A DNA stretch of 64,000 nucleotides from assembly GCA_964036295.1 (NCBI GenBank), contig CAXIWU010000012.1, positions 1 through 64,000 of the forward strand, read 5' to 3'. The DNA is from Plumapathes pennacea. Lineage: Eukaryota > Cnidaria > Anthozoa > Antipatharia > Myriopathidae. Shown in pieces: positions 8,726-21,607 of this stretch; within the stretch, counting starts at the first letter, position 1, and every line of letters begins with the position of its first letter. Made by a program: the position numbers and the translations under genes. The notes under the pieces are model-generated. The model did not search any database, had not been told where the DNA came from, and saw only the letters and a list, made by a program, of their open reading frames with translations.

Positions 8726-11700
8726 ATGAGTGGCGAGTCTCCCGTGTCGAAAAGGCGCCGTCGTCGAGAAAGTCCGTTCGTGCTAACCGAGGCCGCTGAA
8801 AGTCGTGGAGGAGATGATGATGGAGAACAAGAGCAGGAAGGAGCAGCAGAAGAAGAAGAACAACCAGATGAGCAGCAGCAGCAGCAGCAGCAGGAGGAGG
8901 AGGAGGAGGAGGAAGTCGTTTCGCAGTAAGTGCTCGTATTTAAACTGGGCTTTAAGCGCTTTAATAGTGGCGCCAAGTTTTGTGATAAAATAATACTTTT
9001 ACAATCGAAGTCGACAGTCGATGCCGGCATAGATGCCGCCGGTTCTTTTCAGGTAGTTCTCTGCAGGTAGTCGTCCGCGTTGATTTGATCTATCCTGAGC
9101 TGTTAAGACCCGAATTCTAGTCAAGTGTCGATCGAGTATCGAGTATAGACCGGTAATCGGGATTCGTTGTCTGCCACAACACTAGACACAAAAATGACCT
9201 TCACTGCACTTCAATGACTTTCTGAGATATGAATTTGCTATATCAGAAGACCTACAAGGTCCCCGTGTCTGGAATTCAATACCTTTATCCCTTCGTCAGT
9301 CTCTATATAAAACTACACAACCACAAAAAATTGCTCAAGTCATATTTTCTTACTGTGACAACCTAGCATAAATAGATCCTACTTGTAACAGTACCCAGCT
9401 GCATGTATTATCTTCAGTGTAACTATTTTTTATTTGTATGATTGTGACAACCTAGCAATATTATCTAGTATTATTGTCAGCATAACTAAACTTATTTACC
9501 TATTCACACGAATCTTTATAATAATTAAATTATTTGCAATCCTGCAGTTATAGATCCTACCTGTATGTGATGGTACTGAGTCATCGTGTGTAACCAAATG
9601 TATCTATTTTTGTGTGGTTAGACACTTGTAGTAATAATGTTGTATTGTATGCACGTGCAAGTGTGAATTGTTTATCGCACTGCCGTTGCATGTAGTGCAT
9701 GTAGTGCCGAGCTGGTCCGATCGAAATGCTTCTTTTCCGTGTATTTCTAATCTGAACTTGTCCTCGGCGTTTATTCTCAGGTGCACCCCCTCTCTGTACA
9801 GACGAGTGGACAGAGAAAGGGAGGAGCAGATGCTGGCCCAACCCCTGGGCGTGACCCCCTATTTCCCGTCAGGCCTGTCCGTGGAAGGCGCGCCTCTCCA
9901 GTTCGACTTCGATCTCTTCCTATTCGACAGCCTGCACCTACCGTTTGGCCTGTTCGAGGAGGACAAGGGCGACGCCGTTGACTTTGAGAACCTCCAAGAG
10001 TGCAAGGCGTACTGCGAGAGGTTCGCCCGCGACGCTCTCGACGAAGCCAGGGACATCAGAAGAGAACAAGACGAGGAAAGCGCTCGGACCCCGGCAAGCA
10101 CCCCGGCGGCGGCGGCGTCACTTGACAAGCAGGCCATGTTCCGGACAGCGGGCAACGGCCTGGACGGAATGCTCGCAACGGGAATTGCATCGTGCGATCG
10201 CAATATAGCGCGAGTGAGACAGGACAGGTGAGATAACCTTTGCTCCCTTCCCTCCTCCCCCCCCCCCCCCCAAAAAAAAAAAACAAAACAAAACAATCCA
10301 CCCCCACCCCGACTCTAACTCAAGCCAATGAACTGACACACACCGCGAATATTGATTTATGCAGTTGCATTTATTTGATCAGTTGTTTACAGATCAAAGT
10401 TCACTAGTTGGTTTGAGAGAATCTGCATTTTGAACCTGGGAGTGAAAATAGTGTAAATATGTGTTGCGAATATTGATTTATGCAGTTGCATTTATTTGAT
10501 CAGTTGTTTACAGATCAAAGTTCACTAGTTGGTTTGAGAGAATCTGCATTTTGAACCTGGGAGTGAAAATAGTGTAAATATGTGTTCAACATTTGCTTGC
10601 AATCTCTCACAGATTTGGCAACGTCATGGTGCTCGGAGCTCCAGCCTGGAGCGACCTGTCGCCGCAATTCATGCACGGGTATCCCAGGCGTCTGGTCACC
10701 GCTGACCATGGGGGCTTCCTCCCGGGGAACGTTTGCGTGGCGGCCAGGATTTCAAACCAATTCATGCGAAGCATGGCGCCCGGGGACATTGCAGGGTTCT
10801 GCTACAGGCAGGCCATGTCCAGCCTGGGCCTCACCCTGCCCGAGCTGTTCCTGGCCAGGCAGTCGGCCCTCGCATACTCCGGTCAGGCCAGGCAGCCACA
10901 GCGACTGGTGCACAGCATGGTGAGGTACGGGATCGACTTCCTCACCTTCTCTGCCCTGGGCAGCGAGGAACTCGTGAGACTGGACGAGCTGGGCTCGGCA
11001 CTCAACCGGAGGCACGCCGAGAACCTCAGCCCTGAACAGTACCAACACCAAGAGGGCGACGAGCAGTCCACCTCCGACACGGACGGAGCAGTGTCCGAGG
11101 ACTCGGTGGAGCTGGAGTCCAGTTTCCTGGCCGACAGACTGTCGCAGAGCGACAGAGAGAAGCTGGGAGCTGACCTCCCCAGGCTGAAGACCCAGCTGCT
11201 CGAGCAATTCGGGGGCGGAGCGAGCGCCCCGCCGCCTCGACAGCCACCAGACGAGGGGACGTCCCGTCCCAGGGCTCGGTCGTCCACCTCAGCAGCTCAG
11301 TCTTCGGGCAGCTCTTCCACAAGACGTAGGCGCTCCAGGAGGGAGGGTGTCGGGGCAGTGGCAACTGTCGAGGACGCAGGCTCCGGGCAACAGGTGGCAG
11401 CAGCAGCAGCAGCAGCAGCAGCACCGCCGGGCGAGGAAGACCTGGGGCAACGCCTCGCAAGGGTCCCTGGCATCAGTGTCGCCCACCTTCCCAGCCCCTC
11501 TGCCTTGGCCTCGCTTCGGGAGTTCTTCAGGAAGCACGTACCGGTGGAACGAGCTGTAAGTGAGCACATGTTATTATTAGGACAGATCACTGCTAGCCCA
11601 TTCTTTCTCTAAGAGTCAGAGAATAATAGTTGCCCTGTTGGCGATTTTTGCAGAATTACTATCAATGTAATAATGATATCGGTAGTAGTAGATGGAGGAG

Positions 11701-12975
11701 TTGTACTATTGTTATCATTATTTACTAGATTCCATTCACTATTTCTAAATGTTCGCCTCGGAAGAAATGGCCACATGCCAGCCAAGCATAAAGGCTGTGC
11801 ATGCTATCAATCGATAGTGTTTATCCAGCACCACATTTTGGCTGTCCCATTAATGCAAAAGGTAATATTACAACATGTTAATTGGTGCAAGGCAACCGTG
11901 ATAACCCTAAGGCTAGGATAGACAGCTTACTGAACGAGTTTAAATAGAGAGTTGTTATTGTTGAATGCTGAACATCTTTTGACCAACTCTCTCGCTCAGT
12001 TTCTCACCAGATATACACTGCACAGCAGAATAAATTCCCACCCCGTCTCCAGTCACACATTTCAAAACAGGGTAAAGCAGGGTCAATCTCACCGACTGAA
12101 TCTGACTCCTTCAGCAGGTTGAAGGCCTAGCCTCCAGAACTCCAGGGGCACAGGTGCCCGAGAGCCCATCGACCGTCTTCGGGGAGCTCGCCCTGGGCCT
12201 CCACAGGACCAGGCGCTCGCGAGAAGTCCGAGCTGCACTCCAGGCTCTTTGGGATCTAGCGTCCAGGGTGTGCGTCTGCAGCGTTCCCGATATTGGCCCA
12301 CTGGAAGATGGAATAACCCCAAGTCCCTCCGAGGACTGCCCATACAGGATGAACCAGTCCCTGGGGCAGTTCATCGATCCCGCATCCGAAGTGTGCCGGG
12401 CCAACTGCTCTGTGTGCGAGGTCTTCCGGGAGTACGGCAAGCTCCAATCCTGTGGCATAACAACCAACCTGGACAAGAACTCTCGCATGCAGAGCATGGT
12501 CACCCTAGGTTCCCTTGTGGTCAACCTCCTCTGGGGGGGCTCTCTGGAAACCGCACAGGAGCAGAACCAAATAAAGGCCCTGATGCAGAAGCTCCTCAGC
12601 TGCGGGAAAGACAAAGTAAATGCCGTCCTCAGCGTGGGACTGCTGGCAAGGAACCACACGCCCAGAATCGCCCAGGTGTACCTTTCATCAGGTTGGTCCG
12701 ACTTCTGGAGGGAAATGAGGAGAGTGGGCACAGCACTGTACCACCAGGATTCCAAACGGGCCTGCTCTGCTGTGCTATCATTCATCAGAATGAAATGTGT
12801 GCCACCAGGGAATGCTTGGTCCTACTACCTCACCAGCAGTGACGAAGCGTCAGAGACCCAAGCGCTGGAGGCTCTGCTAGGCCACAGTGTTGCTGAAACG
12901 ACATCAACGGCAGCATCAACGACAAGCACAAGCACAACAACTGCACCCAGCAGCAGCAGCAGCTCCCATGAGTGA
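8726..12975 (+). CDS. Unknown element protein, unit B (4 exons, 815 aa)
   Basis: Exons: 8726-8925, 9781-10227, 10613-11555, 12118-12975. Donors are GTAAGT, GTGAGA and GTAAGT, acceptors are TTCTCAG, TCACAG and TTCAGCAG, and the reading frame is continuous across all three joins. I do not recognise the family. Visible parts: a basic cluster KRRRRR (possible nuclear signal) at residues 9-14, then an acidic, Gln/Glu-rich stretch to residue 66; two compact GC-rich segments (about 68-215 and 217-375); a Ser/Arg/Ala-rich linker; a C-terminal segment with a Cys group C623-x3-C627-x2-C630 plus C604 and C642 that could bind zinc; and a Ser/Thr tail. A TATA box sits at 8658. It starts head-to-head with the recombinase, 1.36 kb away. 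A role as accessory or regulatory factor is inference from location only. Confidence 0.75.
10257..10283 (+). repeat. C-run/A-run just after exon-2 donor of plus gene
   Basis: About 15 C then 12 A, beginning 29 bp into intron 2. No length difference among units was seen. Confidence 0.85.
10345..10586 (+). repeat. 121-bp tandem duplication in intron 2 of plus gene
   Basis: Two near-perfect 121-bp copies start GCGAATATTGATTTATGCAG at 10345 and 10466. Only about 26 bp separate the second from the exon-3 acceptor. Other units: 23227-23468, 36109-36350 and 48995-49236. A related stretch, without the duplication, lies at about 61449 in the flank. Confidence 0.9.
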
Positions 12976-15900
12976 GTGACTGACTACATTAAGCAAGTTA
13001 GTTGGACTTTCATTTCTCAAACTGCTTTGACATGACTCAGGTATCGAATTGTGAATATTGTTGAGCACCTGTAAGATATTTTGCTTCATGTTAGCCATTA
13101 GCCATTTCAAATAATTTGAGTCTACAATATTAGCCATCTTAGCCTGTTGTTGCAAGTTTCAAGTTTATGATATTATGTCAATACCACACAAGGACAGGAG
13201 AAGATAATAGGTATTTAAGCCATTCATCAAATTTGAGTCTACAATATTATAGTGTTCCAAGGTGATGCTGTTCTAGTTGCTACGACACCGGCTGGGTCAG
13301 ACTTCGGGTTAAAAAAAAAAAATCCAGTAAGCTTATATCCTGTAAGATATTTCACTACATGTTAGCCTGCTGTTCACAGCTAATTTCCATATACAAGTTC
13401 AAGTTCATTATCTAAATACCACAAGGACATAGGAGAAGATGATAGGTATTAACCATTTCAAATTTGAGTCATAATAAACTGCTTTGACATGACTCGGGTA
13501 TCGAATTGTGAATTGTTGAGGCACCTCTAAGATATTCCACTACATCTTAGCCTGTTGTTCACAGCTAAATTTTATGCCCAAATTCAAGTCTCAAGTTGTA
13601 TCATATTGTATTAATATCACACAATGACAGGAGAAGATGATAGGTATTAGCCATTTCAAATATCACAGTGTTCCAAGGTAATGTTTTTTCTAGTTGCTAC
13701 GACACCGGCTGGGTCAGACTTCAGATTAAAAAAAAAAAAAATCCAGTAAGATTATATCCTGTGAGATATTTCACTACATGTTAGCCTGCTGTTCACAGCT
13801 AATTTCCATATACAAGTTCAAGTTCATCATATAAATAGCACACAAGGACATAGGAGAAGATGATAGGTATTAACCATTTCAAATTTGAGTCGATTAATAA
13901 TTCTAGGTACTAAGTAATATTGCAGTTTTCTGTTATCAAACCCAGTGGGTCAGACTTTAGATTAAAAAGAAGTCCAGTTCTCAACTGACTGTGTGTGATA
14001 AAGTCTACGAGTAAATCGGCACTGAGTTACATTGGTTTCGATTGAAAGTGTGTAAGCCAAAAGGGCACGGGACATTCAGTTGAAGCTGCTCGACGTGTAC
14101 TACGGTTCAAAATGGCTCGAGATCACTTTTCAAACTGCTTTGACATGACTCGGGTATCGAATTGTGAATTGTTGAGGCACCTCTAAGACATTCCACTACA
14201 TGTTAGCCTGTTGTTCACTGTTCAAGTTCATTAATATATAAATAGCACACAAGGACATAGGAGAAGATGATAGGTATTAACCATTTCAAATTTGAGTCGA
14301 ATAACAATTCTAGGTACTAGGTAATATTGCAGTTTTCTGTTATCAAACCCAGTGGGTCAGACTTTAGATTAAAAAGAAGTCCAGTTCTCAACTGACTATG
14401 TGTGATAAAGTCTACAAATAAATTGGCACCGAGTTACACTGGTTTCCACTGAAAGCAATCTTTTGATAATAACCCTTGTGGTGTTTATGAAAATATTGAA
14501 GGGTGCATGACTCATTTTCAAGTGTGACATAACATATCATGGGGTGGCTGACTCACACTTGCAAGTGTGACACTTGACTGACATAAACATCATGGGATGC
14601 GTGACTCACACTCGCAAATGTACATAGGACTGGTTTCATGATAACATGGGATGCGTGACTCACACTCGCAAATGTACATAGGACTGGTTTCATGATAACA
14701 TGGGATGCGCGACTCACCCTCGGGAGTGCCAAATTGACCGCTGTCCACACCATGGGGTGTGGATGAAACTCTCAATTCACCCCAGTAGGGTGACTAACTT
14801 TAAGAAATCACCCTTCGAGTGTCGAAAGAGTCCTGGAGGAAGGTTAGGGTTCAGCCCCGCCACGAACTCGCAAAATATGTGTTATGTTTCCAAAGAGAAC
14901 AACCTTCCGCCCTATTAGGACAGCCCTACAACCGATTCGGTGAATTTTGATATGCACGAACCCTTGGGTGTGCATGATAAATTGTTCCTGGCATAGGATA
15001 CATTCTATGACAAGATCGACTCACCTCGTGGCTCGTTCGCTCGTTGTGCGATTAACACTCCGAAACGCGAGGGGACGTGGCGTTGTAAAACTGTCGGCAG
15101 TTGCCTTGGGAGTCCAAGGAAGCGATTTATGCAGCGCACTTTGATAGGAATGGATTGGTTGGCACCAGAATACGGCTTGAAAGCGGTTCTGCTGACGTCG
15201 AAACCACATCCGCCATTTTGAAAGGAGGACTTCTCGTTTCCAGGGCCTTCGAGTGGGGAACTGGTATCGAATGGTCCCTCGTCGAGAGAAGACTGGACTC
15301 GAACTAGAAGTCAGGGATTGCTGTGCTGTCATAATTTGCTGATAAAAACGGGCTTTTGTACTGGATTTCTTGAACTCGAGCATTCCGGAAGAACGCTGGT
15401 AAGTGCACATGTAGTGAAGAACGCGCTGTACGAAAAGTCGACCACGTAATCTCGGCTGGTAATTAAATTTAGTTCCCCATTGTACAAGGCAGAGTTGAAT
15501 ACAATCTTTGCTTGCTGTTAGAACCAGTTTATTGAATTGATTTCTTGAACTGTAGTAATTAAACAAGAACAATATTATTGTAGTAACACCAACTCGAGAA
15601 GGATTATGTAGATATAAGTCATTGTACAGAACTCATACTGTATATAAACAACCACAGGTCTAAATAGACACAAATAGTCATTTCAAGTGAATGGGACAGG
15701 GTATTGCTTTACAAATCCGGTGTAGCGTGAAAAACTTTTTACCGGGTGACATTCTTGAATAATTCTCAGTGATATTATTGTTATTATAATTATTATTATC
15801 ATTACTTTTCCTTTTTGTTTGTTTGAATGCACTCTCCAATCTTAAAAGATAGCAAGCAATAGAAGACCCACTGATTTAAATTTGGTAATCACGTCTGCAG

Positions 15901-16773
15901 AAATCTCTGGGATGTATTACAAGCAATCCAGGGACTTCCTTATGCCTCAAAATTTTATGTTTTTTGTGACAGGGTTCCACTCCATGAAAATAAGCATTTT
16001 GCATTCAAAGCAGGAGGAAACTACCATATTTCTTGAACTCGAGCATTCTGGAAGAACGCTGGTAAGTGCTTATTTTCATTGTACAGAACTCATACTGTAC
16101 ACAAACAACCACAGGTCTAAATAGACACAAATAGTCATATTCGACATCAAGTGAACGGGACAAGGTATTGCTTTACAAATCCGGTGTAGCGTGAAAAACT
16201 TTTTACCGGGTGACATTCTTGAATAATTCTCAGTGATATTATTGTTATTATTATTATTGTTATCATTACTTTTCCTTTTTGTTTGTTTGAATGCACTCTC
16301 CAATCTTAAAAGATAGCAAGCAATAGAAGACCCACTGATTTAAATTTGGTAATCAAGTCTGCAGAAATCTCTGGGATGTATTACAAGCAATCCAGGGACC
16401 TCCTTTATGCCTCAAAATTTTATGTTTTTTGTGACAGGGTTCCACTCCATGAAAATAAGCATTTTGCATTCAAAGCAGGAGGAAACTACCATATTTCTTG
16501 AACTCGAGCATTCTGGAAGAACGCTGGTAAGTGCTATACGAAAGTTGACCACGTAATCTCGGCTGTAAATAAATTTAGTTCCCCATTGTACAAGGCAGAG
16601 CTGAATGAGGCAGACACAATGTTTGCTGTTAAAACCAGTTTATTGAATTGATTGTAATAACACAACTCGAGAAGAATGATGTACATATAAGTCATTGTAC
16701 AGAACTCATACTGTATCTTATTAAACAACCACAGGTCAGGTCAACAGTGTCATTTGGTTAGTGCAATTAAACT

Positions 16774-17854
16774 TCAGGTCTGTCGCGTTGCAATATTTGC
16801 AATATTTGATTCTTGGAGTTGCCTATGTATCTGCCGAGCTGTGGTCAACAGGCGTATTCCACCAGATGGCTTGTGCAGTTCAGTCTCTACTGGAAAGAGG
16901 GCACTTACAGGCTCTTGCCAGAGCTCTCCATCCAGATGTAGTTGATAGAGGTTTCTGCAATTTCCAGTGGTACCCATGGATCTGTACCAAAGGAGGGAGG
17001 CCAACTTTCGAGAGGTGTAGCTTGCAACCTGTCCAAGCAGAATTGCTGGTCTCCGAAGGGTACTTTTGCGTTCTACTAGTGCCACGAAGGTACCTGGAGC
17101 AGGTCTAATGCCTGTTTGGTCGTCGCCACTGTCACTGCTAGTGCCACTGTCAGGAGCATCCGGTTCGAGGGTGCGTCTCATGCCTTCCTGGGCAAAGGCA
17201 AGCGCAGGTGCAGTCTTTTCTGAAGCTGTCCTACGGTCGTAGGTTAGCTCTGCTTGTCTGCGTGTGTGTCTCAGGGCTGCTGCCAATGAATCCTTGAGTG
17301 TGTCGTCACAATTTCTGAAAGGAGAAACAGTAAGTTGAGTTGAGCCAAAGCTAGATGAATTAACTGCTGTGACTGAGATATGTCATAAAATACCTCAGAG
17401 TCAAAATAATTCAGTGAAATATCTAAAATAAATCATGGGGTTCTTCATAGTTTTGGCAAAGACTTAGTGTTTTTGTTAGTTAAAGTCCCTGTTCACATGA
17501 TTATCTCTGACCATGACTGTCATTGAAAGTAGAGAATATTCTGTATATGCATACTGCAAACGTACACTGAGTCTAGCACAAACTTGGGCTATCTTACCTC
17601 TGCTCGTAGGCCCACGTGATAAAAGATGAGCGAAGACAGTTTACTGACAACCGAAGACCAACCAACTTGTGGAAGATCCCAGCGATGTGGCTACTGAAGG
17701 AGCCAGCACTAAAGTGTCTACCAACGTTGTTCTGGGAAGAGCAGAAAGAAAGGTTAGCTCAAACTTCTCAGCAAAGCCCTGTCAGTAATAGTAACCATTT
17801 CAGTATTAGAAGATAGCCCAGTCTCATTTTTGGACATTTGGAAGGTTTGGTTTA

Positions 17855-17927
<73 letters not shown>

Positions 17928-19075
17928 CTTTATTTGAGTGTCAATGGATTTAGCTTTCATCAAACTAATTGGGACACTAGATATCCAAATTAAATATTCT
18001 AGAATACTCAATACTCTACAGTTGCTTAAGACATTAAGCCTACAAGAGACACTGTATTGAACTTCCTCCAAGTGCACAGAAACATTTTCATTCTCACTCA
18101 CTCACTCTCACTCTCTCTTTCTCTTACCAGGAAGAGATATTGTTCAGGTTCTGGTTTTCCCACCCTCGGCAACAGCTGGGGTCTGTGTGTGTCCAGATAC
18201 TCCGTCAACAATTTTGGCAGATCGAAGAAGGACCCTTTGCCCTGGAAGGAACAACAGATCCGAGGTTAGACAGTGATGTGAACAGGACTGTGTGAAATTC
18301 ACTTGGACGGGCCTTTGAATCCCAAGAGTGATCAACTTCAATATTCTCTTCCTTTAGTTTCTTACCAGAAATGTATGTCAGAGTAAGAAGAACTTGGCTT
18401 TTGATATCCCTTGAAGTCAATAGTGGTTGATTGGTTGTACTAAATCCTGTGTCCCTCCCAGTCTAGATTCATATCAGTATTCACTTCGAACAGAGGCGAG
18501 GGGGCAGTAGAAATGGTTTTACACTTACGGAAAGGGGAATGCGTTCTGCTGGCCTGTGCCTTATGGTCTTGAACTGCTGAAAGATTAGTGTGTATTTGTC
18601 TTCCGAGTCGAGGACCAAGACATTTTTCCCGTTGAAGTCATTTCTGTTGAATGGGCCGGACTCTATCTCCCCGTAGATCTCGAGTGTACGAATTTCCATT
18701 GCACGGGCCGGTGGCATCGATGTGTAAAGGGCCAACAGCACGAGGTCCATGCTTTCTCTGTGTTTTGCATGACCCTTTGCCAGGTTGAAGCGTTCTTGTT
18801 GCAGCTCTGCAGCACGCAAAATTTCTGGCCTGTTTGGGGTGTTAAAAGACAAACACTGGTTCCACCAAACTGTCACTCCTGTAGCAAGCTGCCATAAATA
18901 GCTACCTCCCCCCCCCCCCCCCCCTTAGTAATAATAATAATATTTTTTCACTTCAAGTTTATGTAATAAACGTAATAATAATAATAATAAATAATGTGTT
19001 AAAGCTTTGAATGTGTTAAAGCTTTGCTTTGAATTTACACATCTGTAATGTTGTCTGTTCCCCCTCCCTCCCTCC

Positions 19076-19106
<31 letters not shown>

Positions 19107-20245
19107 AAACAAAAATAAAAGGGCAACGTACCACTCCAACCACTTGCCCTTCTCGGCCAAATCTTCCTTGGTTTGGGGACGTTCGCGATCTCCCTCCCTC
19201 TGCAACTGTGACGCTTGCGACCGGAGTTGGTTAATAACGGCAACTCTCCTATATTCCGGGGCCTCTGAGCTGTGTAGCATTTTCACGGCGTACAAAATCG
19301 ATGACACATGGTTTGACAGCGTCGCTGACTTTAGATTGCGGGTATTCTGAAAAGAACGAAGCATGTGGTTACTGAATGCGGTTCAACTCAAAGAAAGCGC
19401 GCAAAGCACTCGACTCTCCCTTCAAAACTCGGACACGCGCGAAAAGTATGACAAAGGCTTCTTGCATACATACCTTCAGAAAATCGAGGTATGCCTCGAT
19501 CAAGGCAATGTCGCAAAACGACGATGGCTTCATAGTCCTTTCTCGTCCATATACGAAGCCAAGGTAGCCTGAAAAGCGAGACATACGATACATTAGTAAA
19601 ATGCGACGAGGTTAGATTCCTAGCATTTTTTTCTTTTTTTGCCTGAAATGAAGGTTGTGCATACAGATGTTGGCGCTGGAATTTTCTTCTGAGAAGTGAG
19701 TACTTACACATGATCCTTTCGCTCGTTTTGGAAAAGGTAGCTATGGTTATGGGCGGTGCTCTTCGCAGGAGATTGTGTTCGCGCGTCCAGAAATCACGTA
19801 GGTCTGTAAGAAATGTGCTCATTTCTGCGGTCAGCAAAGTCGGGTCCAGAGCGTAGCCTCGCGGTCTCTTGTCAGTGGGTATCTTGTCAGTGTAGACGTC
19901 GTGGCCCTGAGCGGCGCATTCGACTAGGGTTTGGGGTTCTTCCACGGCGATGCTGTCGTGGTTGCCGTTGTCGTCAGGAACATCATGATCATCATCTAGG
20001 CCGCTGGTCTCGTGAGCATCGATTTCATCGGCGCTGCTGCTGTCGCTGTTGCTTTGGTCGTGCAGGTCACTGCTGGCCTCGTCAGATTGTAGCTCGGGTA
20101 TGTCGGCGCTGTTGCGTTGAATCGTGGATCGTGAATACTCCCCCTCGTCGTCTGATGATGACGGGGACGGTGATGATGATGATGATGATGATTCCTCGGA
20201 TGACTCGGTGCCTTGATCAGTATAACTTAAGATTAAGTTTTCCAT
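16774..20245 (-). CDS. Crypton-like tyrosine recombinase, unit C
   Basis: Exons on minus: 19708-20245, 19474-19568, 19132-19346, 18529-18829, 18128-18241, 17598-17731, 16774-17314. The long open stretches translate identically to unit B, so this copy is equally intact. The gene is 4 bp shorter in genomic span only because of microsatellite changes within introns. Confidence 0.85.
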
Positions 20246-21607
20246 TTCAGCGAAGATGTCTCTTGCGTGAAGACTAGTAGAGGTGTGAGAATGCGTAGGA
20301 AGGTAAACAAGCTTCGTTGCCATTGGCAGCAAGCTGAAGGCAGCCAATCACGTGCGAGATTTTAGCCGCGTAATGAGCGGTAAGGTTCTGATAGCAGAGT
20401 GATGAGAAAACCGGCCCGAAAGGTTGAGAAAAGTCCTATTTACTTCTTTCTCCTGCTCTCTCAATATCTTTGCTGGTTTTGTTTTCTTGTGGGGCGGTTG
20501 CCGTGCAAGAGACACGTGCACGGTAAAAAGGCGGGGGCGCGCGCGTTCCCAGTCCCCCTCGGCCAAACTGAAAGTTTGGGCCAAGCAGTTGGGCGAAGTT
20601 TGAAGTGTTGTGAGTGACGGTCCGCTGTGTACAGCATAATGAATTGAAGGTGAAAGCCTTGGGTACACATGCAGGAATACTTGGCGAAAGTTTGATGCGA
20701 TTCTGTCATTAGGGCGACTTGGAGAGTAACATCGAAAAAGGGGTATTTGCAAAAAAGAGCGATATTTGGAAAGTCGGCGCTTGTGAAGGAAAAGCTGGAA
20801 AGTGTTGAAAGTTGTCAGAAAGCTTGCTGGGACGATGAGGATAGTTTTTGGTTAACATTTGTGCTATGTTTGTTGAGCGGTTGAGTGGATTTAGGGTTAA
20901 AATAAAGGGAAAACTTTGGGGTGATTTTGCAGCGGAACGCGTGAGTGGATCTGGGTGAAAAACTGTCGGGGCCCTTCCTAAGAAAGCAGAGTAGCGTTTG
21001 GAGGTGTTTTCGTAAAAGGGGAAAGAGTGCATGTGGCAGTTTTTGATGTTAAAGATGGGCAAGTGAATGCGTCGTCCATCTTGGAATATGAGTGAGACTG
21101 GGCTCGAGTATTGGGGAGGGCTTGGTTCTACGGCGAGAACAATGGGGTCACGCGATGGATACGGGGTTTTCGCTGAGACATGTAAAGTGTAAAAAGTTGT
21201 AAAAATGTGTTTAGGATCGGGGTGCTGGACTGTTTTGTGGATGTAAACTGAGTGAATACACTTGCAAGGCAGCAAGTTAGATCGACGACTCGAACGTTCG
21301 ATGTGTTGAAATAATGGGCTTGGCGAGGCGGGGCAGGGTGGAGTCGATGACGAATGGAGTGTCTGAAGCAATTGTCGAGTGTTTGTTGGACGTAAATAAT
21401 AAGCTTGGGAGGTGGGGTCGATGACGAATCGAGCCAAATCGAGTGTCCGATGCGATTGTGGACTAATTTGGTCAATGTAAATAATACACTTTGCAAGGTG
21501 TGGTAATTTTGGTATGTGATGTAATCAAGTGAATAAAAGTATAAATGAGAGAGCCGAAAAGCTCACAATCATATCACAATCATTGCTGGAGTGGAAGAGT
21601 GTTAAAA

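Larger units (their letters stand above)
1956..14841 (+). repeat. Tandem-array unit B (complete, 12886 bp)
   Basis: This is the first complete unit, bounded by the telomere-like core GGTTAGGGTT at 1956 and again at 14842. Order inside: left non-coding region (1966-3887), recombinase gene on minus (3888-7363), divergent intergenic region (7364-8725), unknown gene on plus (8726-12975), internal repeats (12976-14446), subterminal repeats to 14841. The unit phase was set at the core because this is where the array ends against TTAGGG repeats at 53492. Any other phase would describe the same array but not that boundary. Confidence 0.97.

Noticed and set aside
8874..8912. CAG/GAG runs as a possible disease-type expanded repeat
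   Set aside because: The runs are short and the same length in every unit; they simply encode a Gln/Glu-rich stretch.
9859..11590. Several long open frames opposite or out of phase with exons 2 and 3 of the plus gene
   Set aside because: They are shadows of GC-rich coding exons; the spliced plus-strand model explains the region with consistent phases.
12883..12912. LLGHSVAETT near the end of the 815-aa protein resembles the last tyrosine-recombinase motif (LGHxSxxTT)
   Set aside because: No Tyr follows, the tail is low-complexity Ser/Thr, and no Arg boxes precede it. The true recombinase is on the other strand.
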